From UBA710 sp051655145 (GTDB lineage: Bacteria; Bacillota_I; Bacilli_A; Mycoplasmatales; Metamycoplasmataceae), in the NCBI GenBank assembly GCA_051655145.1, contig JBOFZK010000051.1, positions 1 through 64,000 on the forward strand: a stretch of DNA of 64,000 nucleotides. The letters are read 5' to 3'. Each line of letters opens with the position of its first letter. The first letter of the stretch is position 1. Below are positions 1-9,413 of the stretch, one piece after another. Under the pieces are notes generated by a model. That model saw only the letters and a list, made by a program, of their open reading frames with translations, was not told where the DNA came from and ran no database searches. A program made the translations under genes and the position numbers.

Positions 1-274
1 TTTCAGTATTTTTTTTAGTTATTAAATTTTTAATATTAATATAAAAATTTTTTGTATTTGATTGTAAAACATTTTCAAAAAAGCTTTTAATACAATTTAA
101 ATCATAATCTTTGTTTTCATTTAAAAAAAGATATACTTTTTTTTCTTTTAAAAAATAATTATATTGTTCTTTATTTGTTGAAAGGTTTTTATTAATTTTT
201 TCAGTAGAAGTAAAAGGGATTAATTCATAAAAGGAATTAGTATCAATTTTATTTAATTGAGCAAGTATCTTCAT
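1..274 (-). CDS. M17 leucyl aminopeptidase-like protein, N-terminal part (runs off the window)
   Basis: The reading frame opens at ATG 274 (MKILAQLNKIDTNSFYELIP) and stays open for about 91 codons to the edge. The pattern, a beta strand (KKVYLFLNE), an acidic patch, a helix (IKSFFENVLQ) and then a strand with Asn/Ile, runs parallel to the N-terminal domain of the complete aminopeptidase encoded immediately upstream (249-1658), whose equivalent reads YIYLGEKK...FLDAVNKIVTS. I infer a tandem paralogue. The catalytic C-terminal domain lies outside the window, so identity is not proven. The start codon sits 26 nt inside the upstream gene, so the two are translationally coupled. The N-terminal M17 domain is poorly conserved, so another fold remains possible. 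Confidence 0.55.
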   Translation of the reverse strand, partial: MKILAQLNKIDTNSFYELIPFTSTEKINKNLSTNKEQYNYFLKEKKVYLFLNENKDYDLNCIKSFFENVLQSNTKNFYINIKNLITKKNTE

Positions 275-1658
275 TTTTATTTCCCTCAGCTTTTTTAATT
301 AAATATTCAGTTAATGTTTTAACTAAAACACCAGTAGGATTATCACCATCTCCTGCAGTTCCTGCTATATCAAAATGAATGTATGGAACATTCTCTGTAA
401 ATTCTTTTAAAAACATAGCAGCAGAAATTGAACCACCCTTACCTGTTAAATCCGTATTTTTCATATCAGCAAAATTTGAATTTTTAATATTTAAAAGGAA
501 GTCATCATGGAAAGGCATTCTTCAAAGTAATTCATCATGCTTAATTCCACATTTTTCTAAAAGATTTCAATCACAATCACTAGTTGATCATAATCCTGTA
601 AATGTTTTACCAAGAGAAATAATTATAGCTCCTGTTAAAGTAGCTACATCTATTAATTTTGTAGCATTTAATTTTTTAATAGCATATGTTATTCCGTCAG
701 CTAAAATTAATCTACCTTCAGCGTCTGTATTATTTATTTCTACGGTTTTTCCATTCATTGATGTTCAAATAGAATCGGGAAGACTTGCATCTGATGAAAT
801 TCTATTATCCGTTAAAGGAAGAACAATAGAAATATTGATTTTAGGATTTAATTCTGTTATTGCTAAAAATGTGGAAAAACAAATAGCTGCTCCAGACATA
901 TCATATTTCATTCCTTGAATAAAAGCAGATCCTTTAAGATTATATCCTCCTGAATCGAAAGTAATTCCTTTTCCAATTAAAACAATTTTTTCTTTTGATG
1001 TTTTATCCCCTTTATATTCAGCTACTACTAATCTAGCCTCATAAGCAGAACCACGATTAACTGATAAAAATAATCCCATTTTTTCAGCTTCTATTTGTTT
1101 TTTATTTAAAATTTTAAAAGAAATTTTAGTACCAACTTTTTTTAATTTACTTTCCATTTGGCTTGCTAATCATTCTGAGTTACAAATATTAGGTGGAGTT
1201 GCTTGAAAAGATCTTGCTAAATTTACATTTTTTGCTAAGATATGTGATTTCTTAATTAGTTCTTCTTCTTTTTTAATATTTTCTAAAAAAAGTTTAAATT
1301 CAAATTTTTTCTTTTCTTTGCTTGTTTTACTTGTATAAAGATCTTCTCCATTAGAAAATGAATCTTTAAAAATAAATGTTCTTATTATAGTACATTTATT
1401 TATTCCTTTTTCTTCATTTAAAAATGATATTCCATCAATATCATAATTTCTTGTTTTAGATGTAACAATTTTATTAACTGCATCTAAAAAAATTTTTTTA
1501 GAATAATTTTTTTTCTCTCCTAAATAAATATATGATTTTTCTTCATCAATAAAATCAGTAATATAATTATTTTGTTCTATTGCGTTTTTAATTTTATCTT
1601 CTTTAAAAAACCCTTTTAAAAAAAACGTATTTTTTGTTTTTTTAGTAATTATTTCCAT
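249..1658 (-). CDS. pepA: Leucyl aminopeptidase (M17 family), cytosolic
   Basis: A 469-residue zinc/manganese exopeptidase that removes N-terminal residues from peptides, supplying amino acids to an organism that probably imports peptides. The catalytic C-terminal domain carries the M17 hallmarks: GKGITFDSGG with the metal-binding Lys and Asp, KYDMSGAA, and the signature NTDAEGRLILAD. The N-terminal 160 residues are the variable non-catalytic domain, rich in Lys and Glu as usual in mollicutes. Two in-frame TGA codons (near 765 and 1167) and one near 519 encode Trp. The ATG at 1658 follows an AAGGAGAT Shine-Dalgarno, so this gene has a normal leader. Its 3' end overlaps the start of a second M17-like gene by 26 nt. 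Confidence 0.93.
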
Positions 1659-1701
1659 TTATATCTCCTTTAATACTAATTTAATAATTATATTATTTTA
1701 A

Positions 1702-2652
1702 TTAAGAAGATTTTATAATTTTAGAATTTTTTAATATTTCTATTTTTTCAGACTTTATATATATAATTTTTTTCTGAGAATTTTTGATTGTTGTAAATAC
1801 AAACTCTAGTCCATCGACATAAAGATAAATGAATAATATTGCAAAATAACTCAATAAACCAATTGCGGAAAATGTAAATCAAATAAAAGGTCAATCAGCA
1901 AAAAAACCTATATACGGTTTTAATAAATCATCTATTCCATTTATATGAGGAGGAGCTACATAAAATCAATTTGCATTTCATGATCTATCATTTATATAAG
2001 AAAGACCTAAATCTAAACAAAAAATAAATATAAAAAAACCTAATAATGTAATTAAAGAATAAAAAATTTCATTTTTTGTATATGAAGGAGAAAATATTAT
2101 TAATATACTTACAGGAGCTAAAAGCGCATAATTATGAATTATTAAAAAATCCCAAAAAATATATGAATCATATCCATTTTCAAATCCGCCATATTCCGTT
2201 CAATATTCACTATTTCCTAAATCAGGAATTACAAGACCTGCAATAGCTCCTAAAATTGTAAAAAAAGCAATATATTTAATTAAGTGATATTTTTTAAAAA
2301 TGAAAAAAAAGACCATTAATAAGCCGAAAAATCTGCAAAATTGTAATGGGATAACTTCTCAAAGGTTTGGATAACCTCCGACAACTAAAATTATTGTTCT
2401 AAAAATATATAAAAATAAAACAAAATATGCTGCAACTGAAAAAATAATATTTATTTTTTTCGTATTACTAATATAATAATTTCTTACATTTGTTTTATAA
2501 ACAAAACAAATAAAACAACTAAAAATAGAACAAAAAATTATTAAATAAAATAATCATTGTGATTGTTGAAAAGTAGCAGAATTTCCTTGTCAAGATAAAA
2601 AAGATTTACCAAAAAAAGATTTATAATCAATTGGAGGAAGTTTATTCAGCAT
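1702..2652 (-). CDS. YwaF/TMEM164-family integral membrane protein
   Basis: A 316-residue polytopic membrane protein with about seven to eight hydrophobic segments. The segment IPLQFCRFFGLLMVF (near residues 110-125) matches the P-L-Q-x-C-R type motif of the YwaF (TIGR02206)/TMEM164 family, and a second conserved element, WDFLIIHNYALLAP, provides the family's His-Asn near the middle. The function of bacterial members is unknown; eukaryotic TMEM164 has been described as a lipid acyltransferase. The C-terminal 45 residues are Lys-rich and predicted cytoplasmic. One Trp is encoded by TGG (2152-2154) and the rest by TGA. A perfect TATAAT lies 10 nt before the ATG with no Shine-Dalgarno. The assignment is by motif recall, not by alignment. 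Confidence 0.68.
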
Positions 2653-2662
2653 ATTAATAATA

Positions 2663-2668
2663 ATTATA
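2663..2668 (-). promoter_or_regulatory. -10 box of the YwaF-like gene
   Basis: TATAAT on the minus strand, ending 10 nt before the ATG at 2652, with no Shine-Dalgarno in between. Expected transcription start leaves a leader of only a few bases. Confidence 0.5.
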
Positions 2669-2685
2669 AACAAAAATTAAATTAA

Positions 2686-3687
2686 TTAATCAACTGAAGA
2701 ATAATCAAAATTACCCTTTAATGAATTTACATAAATAGAGCTTACTCAAGCTTCAGGATCGACTCTTCTAATTTTTTCTTGAAAACTTTTAAGTTCAATT
2801 AAAAGAATTACTGTTTCAATAGCTTTATGTTTAGTTCCTTTAAAACCTGATTCATATTTAATAATATGATATGGATAGTGAAATTTTGTTTTTTGAAAAC
2901 TTATAATTATTTCATCTATTCTTTCTGAATTAATTCTTACTCTTACTTTTTTATATTTAGGATAAATAAAATTAATAATTGCCGGAACTAAAAAAACATA
3001 TGCATATGAATTAACTATTTGAACAAAAGAAAAATCTTCATTATTTGATCCAGCTATAACATTAGATAAAATAATCATTGATATAGTTGATATTAAAAAT
3101 GAAGTAATTGTTAAATATAGTCCTACACCTTTTTTATATTTTATAGAGAAATAATATGAAATAATATCTGTTCCACCAGTAGAACCACCTTCTTTTCAAG
3201 CAAACGCTGCACTTGTTCCACAAATAAGAATTGCGACAAAACAATAAATAGCACCTTGTCAAGAATCTTTAATTGGAATTAAACCATTTGCCCCCATTGT
3301 TTGATCTATTTTAAAGAATTCATTAAAAAAGGAAGAAATAGGTTGAACTAATGTAAAAAGTAATCCAAAAAGAGCATTAGAAATTAAAAAGAAAATAGTT
3401 CTTTGCATAAATTTTCATTTTATTTTTTTATAAAATCCAATAAATAAAGGAACATTAAGCCCTAAAAAAATTAATTGAACATATGGTTTTAATTCATCGA
3501 AAAAAATTGAAAGTGTTTGAGGAATAGCAATAAGTCCTGTAGGTAAAGATTTAGAATTTTGTAAAAGAAAGGAAATCCCAAAAGAATAAAATAAAGAAGA
3601 AAAAATTAAAACTAAATAAACTTTTATTATTTTGTTTCAATAAAAAACAAACTTTTCTTTTTCTAAAATATCTTTCATTTTCTTCAT
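2686..3687 (-). CDS. YitT-family (DUF161/DUF2179) membrane protein
   Basis: A 333-residue protein with an N-terminal membrane domain of about five or six hydrophobic segments, and a C-terminal soluble domain (about residues 230-333). The latter has the alternating strand pattern of DUF2179 (KVRVRINSERIDEIIISFQ ... ETVILLIELKSFQEKIRRVDPEAWV). The middle element WKEGGSTGGTDIISYYFSIK is the conserved S-x-G-G-T-D-I motif of YitT proteins. Function is unknown in the whole family; related Firmicute proteins are inner-membrane proteins suspected of transport. The start MKKMKDILEK was chosen as the first ATG after the upstream spacer; a near-consensus TATTAT lies 8 nt ahead. It lies 37 nt downstream of the APC permease gene on the same strand. 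Confidence 0.85.
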
Positions 3688-3724
3688 AATCAAATAATAT
3701 TGTATATTTTTAAATAAAAATTAA

Positions 3725-5326
3725 TTAAAAATAATTAAAATTATTTTCTTTAATACTTATTTTTATCCCTTTTTTGATTTTTTTCATTTCAATTATTGTT
3801 GGAGTAATTGTTAAAAATAAAAATAAAAATAAAGTTATTACTAACATAACTGAAGAAAGGATTTGATCTGTTGTAACGTCCTTTACTCATAAAAGAATAA
3901 TTAAATTATAAAAAGGATCTATGATAATAATAATTAAAGGAATAGAAATAAGAATTATAGACATAACAGATGTAAATTTAAAATATTTTTTTTGCTCTGT
4001 TTTTATTAGTTTAGTTTTTCTATTTTTTAGACAACCAAATATAGAAAAAATAATAGTTGAAAAAGCAAAAAGAGCAGTTCAATTGGCCATAAGGTCAGCA
4101 AAGCTATAAAGAGACCCCATTTTATTTCCATAATTTGGTCCATATCCAAATGTATCAATATATCCGAATGTTCCTATTAAAATAAATAAAATAACTAGAG
4201 GAATGGATATTACTAAAGTATATATAACTCCAATAATTGGTTTGTTAGGATTTAAAAATTTTCTATATTTTTCTTTTAAGGGTAATTCGTGCTCTCTAAT
4301 TAGATCTTCTAAAAAACGAGGAGTTCACATAGAAAAACCATTTATAATTCCTAAAATTCCTACAGCTATTAAAATATTTATTACTCCATATAATCAATCT
4401 AAACCTTTGCTTTTTAATCAACTTCCAAATGTTTTAAAATCACCAGTTCCATTTAAAGACATTGTAATTGCTATTAAAAGATAAATAGTAGTTACAATTA
4501 ATAAACCTACAAAAATTGCTATAGGAGTTTTTTTAGGATTTTTCATTTCACTTTGAAGACCTGATGCAAAATAAAATCCATCATATGCAAAGAAAATTCC
4601 TGCTATTGCTATAAAAATTCCAAAACCAGGAGATAAAGCTGAAAGAGTTGGTGGCATTGTATTTTTTATAACAGAATTATTTTCTACAATTATAGGAACA
4701 AAATTATTTTCATTATTATAAACAATTCCTATTATTACAACAGCTATTAATGGAATAAATTTAAATAAAGTAATTATTCAATTTTGAATAGAACCTGCTT
4801 TTGATGACAATCCGCAAATAATTACAAAATATAAAATAATAAAAATACAAATAATAGATCAAATTACTCAATCTAAATTTCCTAAGCCAAATTGGAAGGG
4901 AAAAATTTCTGGAGAATTATTTGAATGAGTTCAAACTCCAATTGCTTCCTGCATTTGTGCTAAAAAATATAAAGGCATAAAGAAATAAGTTAATGGAATG
5001 TATAATAAACACATAAAATTTTTAGCTGATTTAAAAATAAAATTTTTATTAAACTTTTTATTCCAACCAATAATTGAAAGATTATCTTTTCCATTACTTG
5101 CTACTTCTATAAGAGATAAAGCCATACAAATTATAGCGACTGCAGCTAAAATTCAAGTAATAATAGCAAGAGTTAAATTTCCTCCCGCCCCTTCTAAAAC
5201 AGCTTTAGATTTAAAAAATATTCCAGCTCCAATAGATGAACCAATAACGACAAAGATTGCAGAAATAAATGAAATTTTGCTTTTTGTTTTTATTTTAACG
5301 CGAGACTCTAACGAGTTTTCATTCAT
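3725..5326 (-). CDS. APC-family amino acid permease
   Basis: A 533-residue membrane protein with about twelve hydrophobic segments. The N-terminus SAIFVVIGSSIGAGIFFKSKAVLEGAGGN contains the G-S-x-I-G-A-G-I-F motif of TM1 in amino acid-polyamine-cation transporters, whose unwound glycines bind the substrate alpha-amino group. The later segment FFAYDGFYFASGLQSEMKNP is the conserved F-x-x-Y-x-G...x-E-x-x-N-P motif of TM6. Substrate cannot be read from sequence. Loop segments are interrupted by several TGA-encoded Trp codons. The ATG at 5326 follows an AAAGGA Shine-Dalgarno. Its short downstream spacing suggests co-transcription with the YitT-like gene. Confidence 0.9.
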
Positions 5327-5409
5327 ATATTTCCTTTACAAATAATTTATAACTTTTTAAAAAAGAATATAAATTAATCTTATCATTTTTTATTTTAAAA
5401 AAAATAAAT

Positions 5410-5415
5410 TATAAT
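5410..5415 (+). promoter_or_regulatory. -10 box of trmL
   Basis: TATAAT followed by exactly 6 nt and then the ATG at 5422. There is no Shine-Dalgarno, so transcription probably starts at the start codon. Confidence 0.6.
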
Positions 5416-5421
5416 TCTAAA

Positions 5422-5940
5422 ATGATAAATGTAATTTTATTTCAACCTGAAATACCACAAAATACAGGAAATATAATAAGAACTTGCTTTGCAACAAAAG
5501 CATTTCTTCATATTATAAAACCTCTTTCTTTTGATATAGAACATAGTTCAATTAAAAGAGCGGCAGCTGGTAAAACATTAAATGATATTCAACATAAAAT
5601 ATATGAAAATTATGAAGAATTTTTTAATGAAAACGATGATAAAGAAATTTTTTATATAACTAGATATGGATCTATTAATTATTCTAATATTAATTTTAAA
5701 GATAAAAAAGATATTTGAGTAATGTTTGGTAGAGAATCAACTGGAATACCTAAAAATATTTTAAAAAATAATTTTGATCATTGTTTAAGAATTCCTATGA
5801 ATGAAAATTGTAGAAGTTTAAATTTAGCAAATTCTGTTTCAATAGTTAATTATGAGATTTTGAGACAAAAAAACTTTGATGGTTTATCTGAATTTGAAGT
5901 TCAAAAAGGAAAAGACTTTTTGCTTTTAGATAATGATTAA
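5422..5940 (+). CDS. trmL: tRNA (cytidine/uridine(34)-2'-O)-methyltransferase, SPOUT family
   Basis: A 172-residue SPOUT methyltransferase expected to 2'-O-methylate the wobble nucleotide 34 of certain tRNA-Leu species using S-adenosylmethionine. The N-terminus INVILFQPEIPQNTGNIIRTC is the classic TrmL/CspR start with the N-T-G-N-I-I-R-T motif 1. GRESTGIP is motif 2 and LNLANSVSIVNYEILRQ is motif 3, which forms the knot and the SAM pocket. Length matches the E. coli enzyme of about 157 residues with a short C-terminal extension. One TGA (near 5718) encodes Trp. It stands upstream of rluD, forming a small RNA-modification pair. Confidence 0.93.
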
Positions 5941-5952
5941 TATAATATAAGT

Positions 5953-5958
5953 TATAAT
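5953..5958 (+). promoter_or_regulatory. -10 box of rluD-like gene
   Basis: TATAAT, then exactly 6 nt, then the ATG at 5965. No Shine-Dalgarno is present, which is consistent with a leaderless transcript. Confidence 0.55.
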
Positions 5959-5964
5959 TCAATA

Positions 5965-6888
5965 ATGGAAATAGATACACCGATTGTTCTTTTAGTCGAT
6001 AAAAAAGAAAGAATAGATAAATATATAGCAAATGCCACTAATATTTCAAGAAATGATATTCAACAAATCATTGAAGATTATGGTGTTTATGTTAATGATA
6101 TTCTTATAAGAAAAGTTAAATTTATTGTTTTTGAAGGACAAACAATTACAATAAAAAATCGTATTGAAAAAGAAATAAAAGCAGTACCTGAAAATATTCC
6201 TTTTGAAATAGTATATGAAGATGATGATATTTTAATAATTAATAAAGAAAGCGGAAGAGTAGTTCATCCTTCTCCTGGCCATACTAGTGAAACACTTGTA
6301 AATGCCCTTTTATTTTATTGTAAAAATTTATCTAATGTAAATGGTGATATAAGACCCGGAATAGTTCATAGAATTGATAAAGATACATCGGGTTTAATTC
6401 TTGTAGCTAAAAATAATAAAGCTCATAATTATTACGCAGGACTTCTTAAAAATCATGAAATAAAAAGAGAATATATTGCTTTAGTTGATGGAATTATTAA
6501 TAATAATATAACTCATATTAATGCCCCAATTGGAAGAGATCCTCAAAATAGAATGAAATATAAAGTTGTATCACAAAACTCAAAAGAAGCATTTTCTTCT
6601 GTTTATGTATTAAAAAAATATGCTAAAAATACTTTAATAAAAATTTCTCTTAAAACAGGAAGAACTCATCAAATTAGAGTACATCTTTCATATATAAATC
6701 ATCCTGTTTTTGGTGATGAATTATATAATAAAAAAATTGATGATTTTAATCAAAGATTACATGCATATAGAATATCTTTTTTAGATATGAAAAATATTGA
6801 AAGAAGCTTTTTCGCTCCTTTACCAAAAAAATTTTTTAATGAAACTGGCTTAAATGAAGATATAGAAGAAATAAATAAATTATTATAA
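5965..6888 (+). CDS. rluD: RluD-type 23S rRNA pseudouridine synthase
   Basis: A 307-residue RluA/RluD-family pseudouridine synthase. An S4-type RNA-binding region occupies about residues 14-62 (RIDKYIANATNISRNDIQ...). The catalytic domain has DDDILIINKESGRVVHPS and the active-site motif HRIDKDTSGL at residues 135-144, where Asp138 is the expected nucleophile. LKTGRTHQIRVHLSYINHPV is the second family motif. The exact target uridines cannot be assigned; RluD-like enzymes modify the helix 69 loop of 23S rRNA. No Trp is present. The start is placed at ATG 5965 because a TATAAT ends 6 nt before it. Confidence 0.9.
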   Translation: MEIDTPIVLLVDKKERIDKYIANATNISRNDIQQIIEDYGVYVNDILIRKVKFIVFEGQTITIKNRIEKEIKAVPENIPFEIVYEDDDILIINKESGRVVHPSPGHTSETLVNALLFYCKNLSNVNGDIRPGIVHRIDKDTSGLILVAKNNKAHNYYAGLLKNHEIKREYIALVDGIINNNITHINAPIGRDPQNRMKYKVVSQNSKEAFSSVYVLKKYAKNTLIKISLKTGRTHQIRVHLSYINHPVFGDELYNKKIDDFNQRLHAYRISFLDMKNIERSFFAPLPKKFFNETGLNEDIEEINKLL

Positions 6889-6899
6889 TAATTTAGTAT

Positions 6900-6905
6900 T
6901 ATAAT
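6900..6905 (+). promoter_or_regulatory. -10 box of cardiolipin synthase gene
   Basis: TATAAT, then exactly 6 nt, then ATG at 6912, overlapping the 3' side of the rluD stop region. No Shine-Dalgarno is present. Confidence 0.5.
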
Positions 6906-6911
6906 AATTTA

Positions 6912-8432
6912 ATGAAAATGAATAAGAAAAAAGCAATTATTATTATTTCAGAAATTTTTTCAATATCGTTAATTTTATTAGGTTTTTTATTTTTCTCAAT
7001 ATTTACAAAATTAGAATGAAATATAACATTAGTAGCTGTTATTAGTTCTATATATTTGGTAAACGCAATCATTACATTACATTTATTTTTTGAAAGAAGA
7101 ACTCTTGAATCTAAATTATCTTGATTTTTATTTGTAACTGTAGTCCCGATTTTTGGTCCTTTTATTTATTTAGTTTTTGGAATTATTAAAAAAAATAATA
7201 GTGTACCTAAAAAAGAATATGAAAATGAAATGGATTTATATTTTCAAGAAAATAAAAATATGGAAAATATATCTGTTTTAAATGATGAAATAATGAAAAA
7301 AATAAGTATTATTTCATCTAGAAATATAATTAAAACAAATACTGAATTTCTTTCAAAAGGATATATTGCATTTAATAAAATTTTTGAGGATTTAAAAAAT
7401 GCTAAAAAATTCATTTTTATTGAAATGTATATTGTTAAACCATCTGAAAATTATGAAGAACTTGTTAATATCCTTTTACAAAAAGCTAATGAGGGAGTTA
7501 TTATTAAATTAATAATAGATGACTTTGGAAGATGATCACTTACAGATAATGAATTAAAACATTTAAACAATCATAAAAATATTTCAGTTAAATCTTTTAG
7601 TAGAATTAGATTCCCATTTGTTAATGGTTCTGATACATTTAGATTACATAGAAAATTTTTTGTAATTGATGGAAAAATAGTTCATGGTGGAGGAATTAAT
7701 ATTTCTGATGAATACTCTTCATTTAACAAAAAATATGGTTTTTGAGAAGATTTAAATTATAGAATTACTTCTGAAAAATTTGGGAATGAATTAACTAAAT
7801 TATTTCTTTTTGATTGAAAAAAATATAAAAAAGAAACATTAAATAAAAATGATTTTATAAATAATAATCCTATTGAAAAAACTGATGAAAACAGAAATTT
7901 AATTTCAATAGAAGACGGACCAAATATTGATGACGAAATTATTTATTCAATAATCCAAATTTTATTATTTTCAGCTAAAAAATCTATTACTATTTGTACA
8001 CCATATTTTATTCCAAATAAAGAATTATATGAAATAATAAAATCATTAGCTTTGACAGGAATTGATATAACAATTTATATTCCAGGAAGGCCAGATAAAA
8101 AATCATTATATATTGGTACAAAGTATTATTTAAATAAATTAAGAAAATATGGAATTAAAACAAAAATAATTAATAATATTTTTCTACATTCAAAATTAAT
8201 TTTAATTGATGATAAATATGCCTTTTTTGGTTCTGTAAATTTTGATATGCGTTCACTATTTTGTAATTATGAAATAACTAATATTTCTAATGATAAAGGA
8301 ATTATAAAAGAATTAAAAAACATAGTAAGTGAATATGAAACTTTTTCACATGATTTTGAAGAAGAAAAAGAAGGAAAATTACATAAATTTTTTAAAGCAT
8401 TATTTGTTTTATTATTTACACCTTTATTTTAA
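6912..8432 (+). CDS. cls: Cardiolipin synthase (phospholipase D superfamily)
   Basis: A 506-residue membrane enzyme joining two phosphatidylglycerols to give cardiolipin and glycerol. Two N-terminal transmembrane segments (about residues 8-30 and 35-60, then 70-95) precede two PLD domains. Each domain carries an HxK(x4)D motif: HRKFFVIDGKIVHGGGIN in the first and HSKLILIDDKYAFFGSVNFD in the second, so both catalytic halves are intact. The third and fourth hydrophobic patches near the C-terminus are short. Several TGA codons are Trp, including the one in DDFGRWSL (near 7536). Its stop codon overlaps the convergent asnA 3' end by 9 bp. Confidence 0.93.
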
Positions 8433-9404
8433 TTCAACACCTAGTTTTTTCATCTCTTCTCTATGATGATGTGTTCAATATGATCTTTGAAATTCGCCTA
8501 TATGATATTTTTCTAATAAAAATAAAATTAATCTTGATTGACCAATTCCTCCACCAATTGTAAAAGGAAGAGTATTATTTAAAATTTTTTTATGATAATC
8601 ATATTCAAAAGAAGATTTATTTTCTTCTTGAAGAATTTGTTTTTCAAGAGCTTTTGCATCAACTCTAATTCCCATAGAAGAAATTTCGATTGATTCTTGG
8701 TGAATTTCACTATATAGAAATAAATCACCATTAAGATCTCAATCATCATAATCAGGAGCTCTTTTATCATGAGGAAAACCATTAGAAAGAGTATGACCAA
8801 TACCTATTAAAAAAAACGAACCAACTTCTCTTCCGTATAATGTTTCTCTTTCTTTATCGTTTTTATTAGGATATTTTTGAAGAAGTTCTTCTGTTGTTAT
8901 AAATGAAATATCTTTAGATAATTTATTTGTTAATATAGGATATATTTTATTTATTTCTTTTTCTGTTAAAAGAATAGATAAATAAATTTTTCTTACAACT
9001 GATTTTAAAAATTCAATATTTCTTTGTTCTTTTGAAATTTTTAATTCTCAATCAAATTGTTCAACAAAAATAGAATGAAATGGAGTTTCTTCTTTTTCAT
9101 CAGCTCTAATAGCTTTCATGTTTGTTCAAATTCCTTCACCATTTTTAAGTTCAAGGTTTGCTATTTCCTCGCGCTTTCATTTTGCAAGTGAATGAATTAT
9201 TTCAAGATTAGTATTTCTTGTATTAAAAACTACAGGTCTTTCTATTCCTGTTAACCGATCATTTAATCCTTTTTTTGCATCTAAAAAAATCGGAGAAGAA
9301 ACCTTTATTAAATTTAATTCTTTTTCTAAATTATTTATAAAATTTTTTTTTATAAAATTAACTGCTTTTTCTGTTTCTATTTTATTCAATTTATTTTTAT
9401 ACAT
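8424..9404 (-). CDS. asnA: Aspartate-ammonia ligase (asparagine synthetase A)
   Basis: A 326-residue enzyme, close to the 330 residues of E. coli AsnA, that makes asparagine from aspartate, ammonia and ATP. Its fold resembles a class II aminoacyl-tRNA synthetase. Recognisable segments are VSSPIFLDAKKGLNDRLTG, KNGEGIWTNMKAIRADE, FVEQFDWE, GIGHTLSNGFPHDKRAPDYDDW and the C-terminal TIGGGIGQSRL motif 3. Five TGA codons are Trp. It begins 9 nt downstream of the smc stop codon on the same strand, so it is probably translated from the smc transcript. A mycoplasma keeping asparagine synthesis is notable but known. Confidence 0.94.
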
Positions 9405-9413
9405 TTTATATAT

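Noticed and set aside
379..918. A 179-codon plus-strand open frame opposite pepA
   Set aside because: It is antisense to a well-supported aminopeptidase and has no recognisable motif or Shine-Dalgarno.
249..1658. Apparent breakage of pepA and about thirty other genes into pieces at TGA codons
   Set aside because: All breaks are TGA where homologues have Trp, and joining them gives family-length proteins. This is the mollicute genetic code, not frameshifts or pseudogenes.
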